In this document: in pieces, positions 22,738-23,695 of the stretch
Position numbering within the stretch: the first letter of the stretch is position 1
Layout of the letters: each line of letters opens with the position of its first letter
Assembly: GCA_021776195.1 (NCBI GenBank)
Contig: JAJFGK010000038.1
Coordinates: 1-23,695 of the forward strand
From: Kiloniellaceae bacterium
Lineage (GTDB): Bacteria; Pseudomonadota; Alphaproteobacteria; Kiloniellales; Kiloniellaceae
DNA: 23,695 nucleotides
Direction: 5' to 3'
Notes under the pieces: generated by a model
The model's database searches: none
What the model saw: only the letters and a program-made list of their open reading frames with translations
Told to the model about the DNA's origin: nothing
Made by a program: the position numbers and the translations under genes

Positions 22738-22814
22738 CGGGGAGTAGCTCAGCCTGGTAGAGTGCCTGCTTTGGGAGCAGGATGTCGCTGGTTCGAATCC
22801 AGTCTCCCCGACCA
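22738..22814 (+). tRNA. tRNA-Pro (anticodon UGG)
   Basis: A 77-base cloverleaf with encoded CCA. Acceptor arms CGGGGAG (22738-22744) and CTCCCCG (22804-22810) pair fully. The anticodon stem CCTGC/GCAGG encloses the loop TTTGGGA, giving anticodon TGG at 22772-22774. The T-loop has GGTTCGAATCC. Confidence 0.97.
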
Positions 22815-22884
22815 GTATGATCGCCGGATCGGCCCAAAACGCGGCCAGATCGAGTAGTGAGACCGCCAGCCGGAAGGAGCGCCC

Positions 22885-23190
22885 ATGCAGGTCCGGATTT
22901 TCCAGCCCCCCAAGACGGCCATGCAGTCGGGCCGCGCCGGCACCCGGCGCTGGCTGCTGGAGCACGAGCCGGCGAGCGCCCGCGAGGTCGAGCCGCTGAT
23001 GGGCTGGACCTCCTCGGGCGACACCCGCGCCCAGCTCCGGCTCTGGTTCGACAGCAAGGAAGAAGCCATCGCCTACGCCCAGCGCAAGGGCCTGATGTAC
23101 AGCGTCGAGGAGCCGCGCCAGCGCGCCGTCAGGCCCAAGGCCTACGGCGACAACTTCGCGGTTACCCGGCGCGGCCGCTGGACCCACTAG
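22885..23190 (+). CDS. Complex I accessory subunit, NDUFS4-like (ETC complex I subunit family)
   Basis: A 101-residue protein of the family that includes mitochondrial NDUFS4 (the 18 kDa subunit), found as a supernumerary NADH:ubiquinone oxidoreductase subunit in alphaproteobacteria. Diagnostic blocks: KTAMQSGRAGTRRWLLE (10-26), LMGWTSSGDTRAQLRLWF (38-55), EEAIAYAQRKGLMYSVEEP (59-77) and PKAYGDNFA near 84-92. It lies on the peripheral arm of complex I in known structures. GGAAGGAG before the ATG gives a strong start. As in other alphaproteobacteria it is a lone gene away from the nuo operon, here between two tRNA genes. Confidence 0.93.
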   Translation: MQVRIFQPPKTAMQSGRAGTRRWLLEHEPASAREVEPLMGWTSSGDTRAQLRLWFDSKEEAIAYAQRKGLMYSVEEPRQRAVRPKAYGDNFAVTRRGRWTH

Positions 23191-23295
23191 GGCCATTCAT
23201 GGCCGGGTGGACCCAGGCGGCCACGAACGGCCCTGATCTTGGCGAAGGCCACGATCCGCCGCGAAGCGGACGAAAGCCAGAGTGGCGCATGAACG

Positions 23296-23326
23296 CACCT
23301 TTGGCCACCGATCGCGGCCAAAGGTG
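23296..23326. terminator. Perfect 11-bp hairpin after the NDUFS4-like gene
   Basis: CACCTTTGGCC (23296-23306) and GGCCAAAGGTG (23316-23326) pair without mismatch around a 9-base loop, about 105 bases after the NDUFS4-like stop. No T-tract follows. It may be the transcription stop or a repeat element. Confidence 0.5.
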
Positions 23327-23384
23327 AATGGTACTCAAGACCGTGCCTGGCAGTAGGAAGAGAGTTGGGCGCGCGCGAGCGGCC

Positions 23385-23426
23385 GCGAGAGGCGCAAAGC
23401 GAGAGGCGCCAAGCGAGAGGCTAGAA
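23385..23426 (+). repeat. 14-bp tandem repeat, three copies, just upstream of tRNA-Arg
   Basis: GCGAGAGGCGCAAA (23385-23398), GCGAGAGGCGCCAA (23399-23412) and GCGAGAGGCTAGAA (23413-23426) are three diverging copies of one 14-base unit. The block ends four bases before the mature tRNA-Arg 5' end, where promoter or leader sequence is expected. Confidence 0.8.
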
Positions 23427-23430
23427 CAAC

Positions 23431-23507
23431 GGGCCCGTAGCTCAGCTGGATAGAGCAGCGGACTTCTAATCCGCAGGTCGCAGGTTCGAATCCTGCCGGG
23501 TCCGCCA
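23431..23507 (+). tRNA. tRNA-Arg (anticodon UCU)
   Basis: A 77-base cloverleaf with encoded CCA. Acceptor arms GGGCCCG and CGGGTCC pair with one G-U. The anticodon stem GCGGA/TCCGC encloses CTTCTAA, giving TCT at 23465-23467. The T-arm is GCAGGTTCGAATCCTGC. An IS5-type element begins about 49 bases downstream. Confidence 0.97.
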
Positions 23508-23555
23508 CCGCTCACACTGTCCGACCCGGAGACATGGGTAACAGTTTGTACCTAA

Positions 23556-23695
23556 GAGCCTGACCGAAAAAGAGTTGAGTGATTTCAGAAGGATGTGATT
23601 CCGTCGCGTTGCTAGACAACGATGGAGATCACGATGCCATGGACTGAAATCACTCGCCGGGATTATCGGCGCGATGGGCTTCGCTACGCAAGCGA
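23556..23695 (+). mobile_element. Left end of an IS5-family insertion sequence, cut by window edge
   Basis: The IS is recognised from the transposase start at 23634. The probable left terminus begins GAGCCTGACCGAAAAAGAG at 23556, preceded by TAA, which would fit the short TNA target duplication of some IS5 subgroups. The right end is outside the window, so terminus and duplication are unconfirmed. Confidence 0.65.
23634..23695 (+). CDS. IS5-family transposase, N-terminal fragment (window edge)
   Basis: Only the first 20 residues are visible. They read MPWTEITR, then RDYRRDGLRYAS, matching the usual opening of IS5-type DDE transposases (MPWTEITRxxYxRxGLRYASD). The gene runs off the right edge. 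Too little is visible to tell whether the full transposase is intact or split into two frames as in some IS5 subgroups. Confidence 0.8.
   Translation, partial: MPWTEITRRDYRRDGLRYAS

Noticed and set aside
22601..23196. Minus-strand frames opposite tRNA-Pro and the NDUFS4-like gene
   Set aside because: They contain the typical antisense-tRNA translations (such as GETGFEPATSCSQSRHS) and otherwise shadow the real NDUFS4-like gene.
23162..23515. Minus-strand 117-codon frame opposite tRNA-Arg
   Set aside because: Its start (GRIRTCDLRIRSPLLYPAEL) is the well-known false protein obtained by translating the complement of a tRNA gene; the tRNA explains the sequence.

Overview
The window looks like the chromosome of a GC-rich (roughly 65%) alphaproteobacterium, probably Rhodospirillales-like. 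The lineage clues are a complex I accessory subunit of the NDUFS4 type, a DUF1491 protein following release factor 3, and a conserved small secreted protein of an alphaproteobacterial kind. These are family-level impressions; no database was searched.

Layout. Positions 1-1935 carry the 3' end of a tungsten/molybdenum aldehyde ferredoxin oxidoreductase gene, cut by the window edge, followed by its likely FAD/NAD(P) redox partner. At 2128-2331 (minus strand) is a tiny histidine-rich membrane protein, divergent from the main feature of the window: a ten-gene, tightly overlapping operon at 2487-10090 for an Mrp-like cation/proton antiporter. Its order is E, F, G, a DUF4040/MbhE-like protein, B, C, D, a second D-like subunit, an unrecognised 94-residue membrane protein, and a third D-like subunit. 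This follows the ion-transport half of archaeal Mbh/Mbs complexes rather than the classical MrpABCDEFG order. There is no full-length MrpA and no hydrogenase or other peripheral redox subunit. A glutathione S-transferase gene follows and ends at a strong hairpin.

Positions 10802-13488 hold an orphan Tat-secreted family-5 ABC substrate-binding protein divergent from an XRE-like regulator, with a 16-bp tandem repeat abutting the regulator's start codon. Next come a PAT-type N-acetyltransferase divergent from a histone-deacetylase-family amidohydrolase, a secreted DUF192 protein, a small secreted protein with a hairpin-rich leader, an HD-GYP protein with a degenerate receiver-like N-terminus, a GcvA-like LysR regulator divergent from an 81-residue protein, a class I O-methyltransferase, the prfC-DUF1491 pair, a PilZ protein, tRNA-Pro(UGG), the NDUFS4-like gene and tRNA-Arg(UCU). 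The window ends inside an IS5-type insertion sequence about 50 bp beyond the tRNA-Arg gene.

The gene groups are mostly independent housekeeping and accessory units. The most unusual is the antiporter operon: three antiporter-like subunits that keep their proton-path lysines and glutamates, plus an unnamed small membrane protein translationally embedded among them. Palindromic intergenic elements recur (1993-2067, 18952-18994, 19952-20001), as do short tandem repeats (3631-3654, 12630-12675, 23385-23426).
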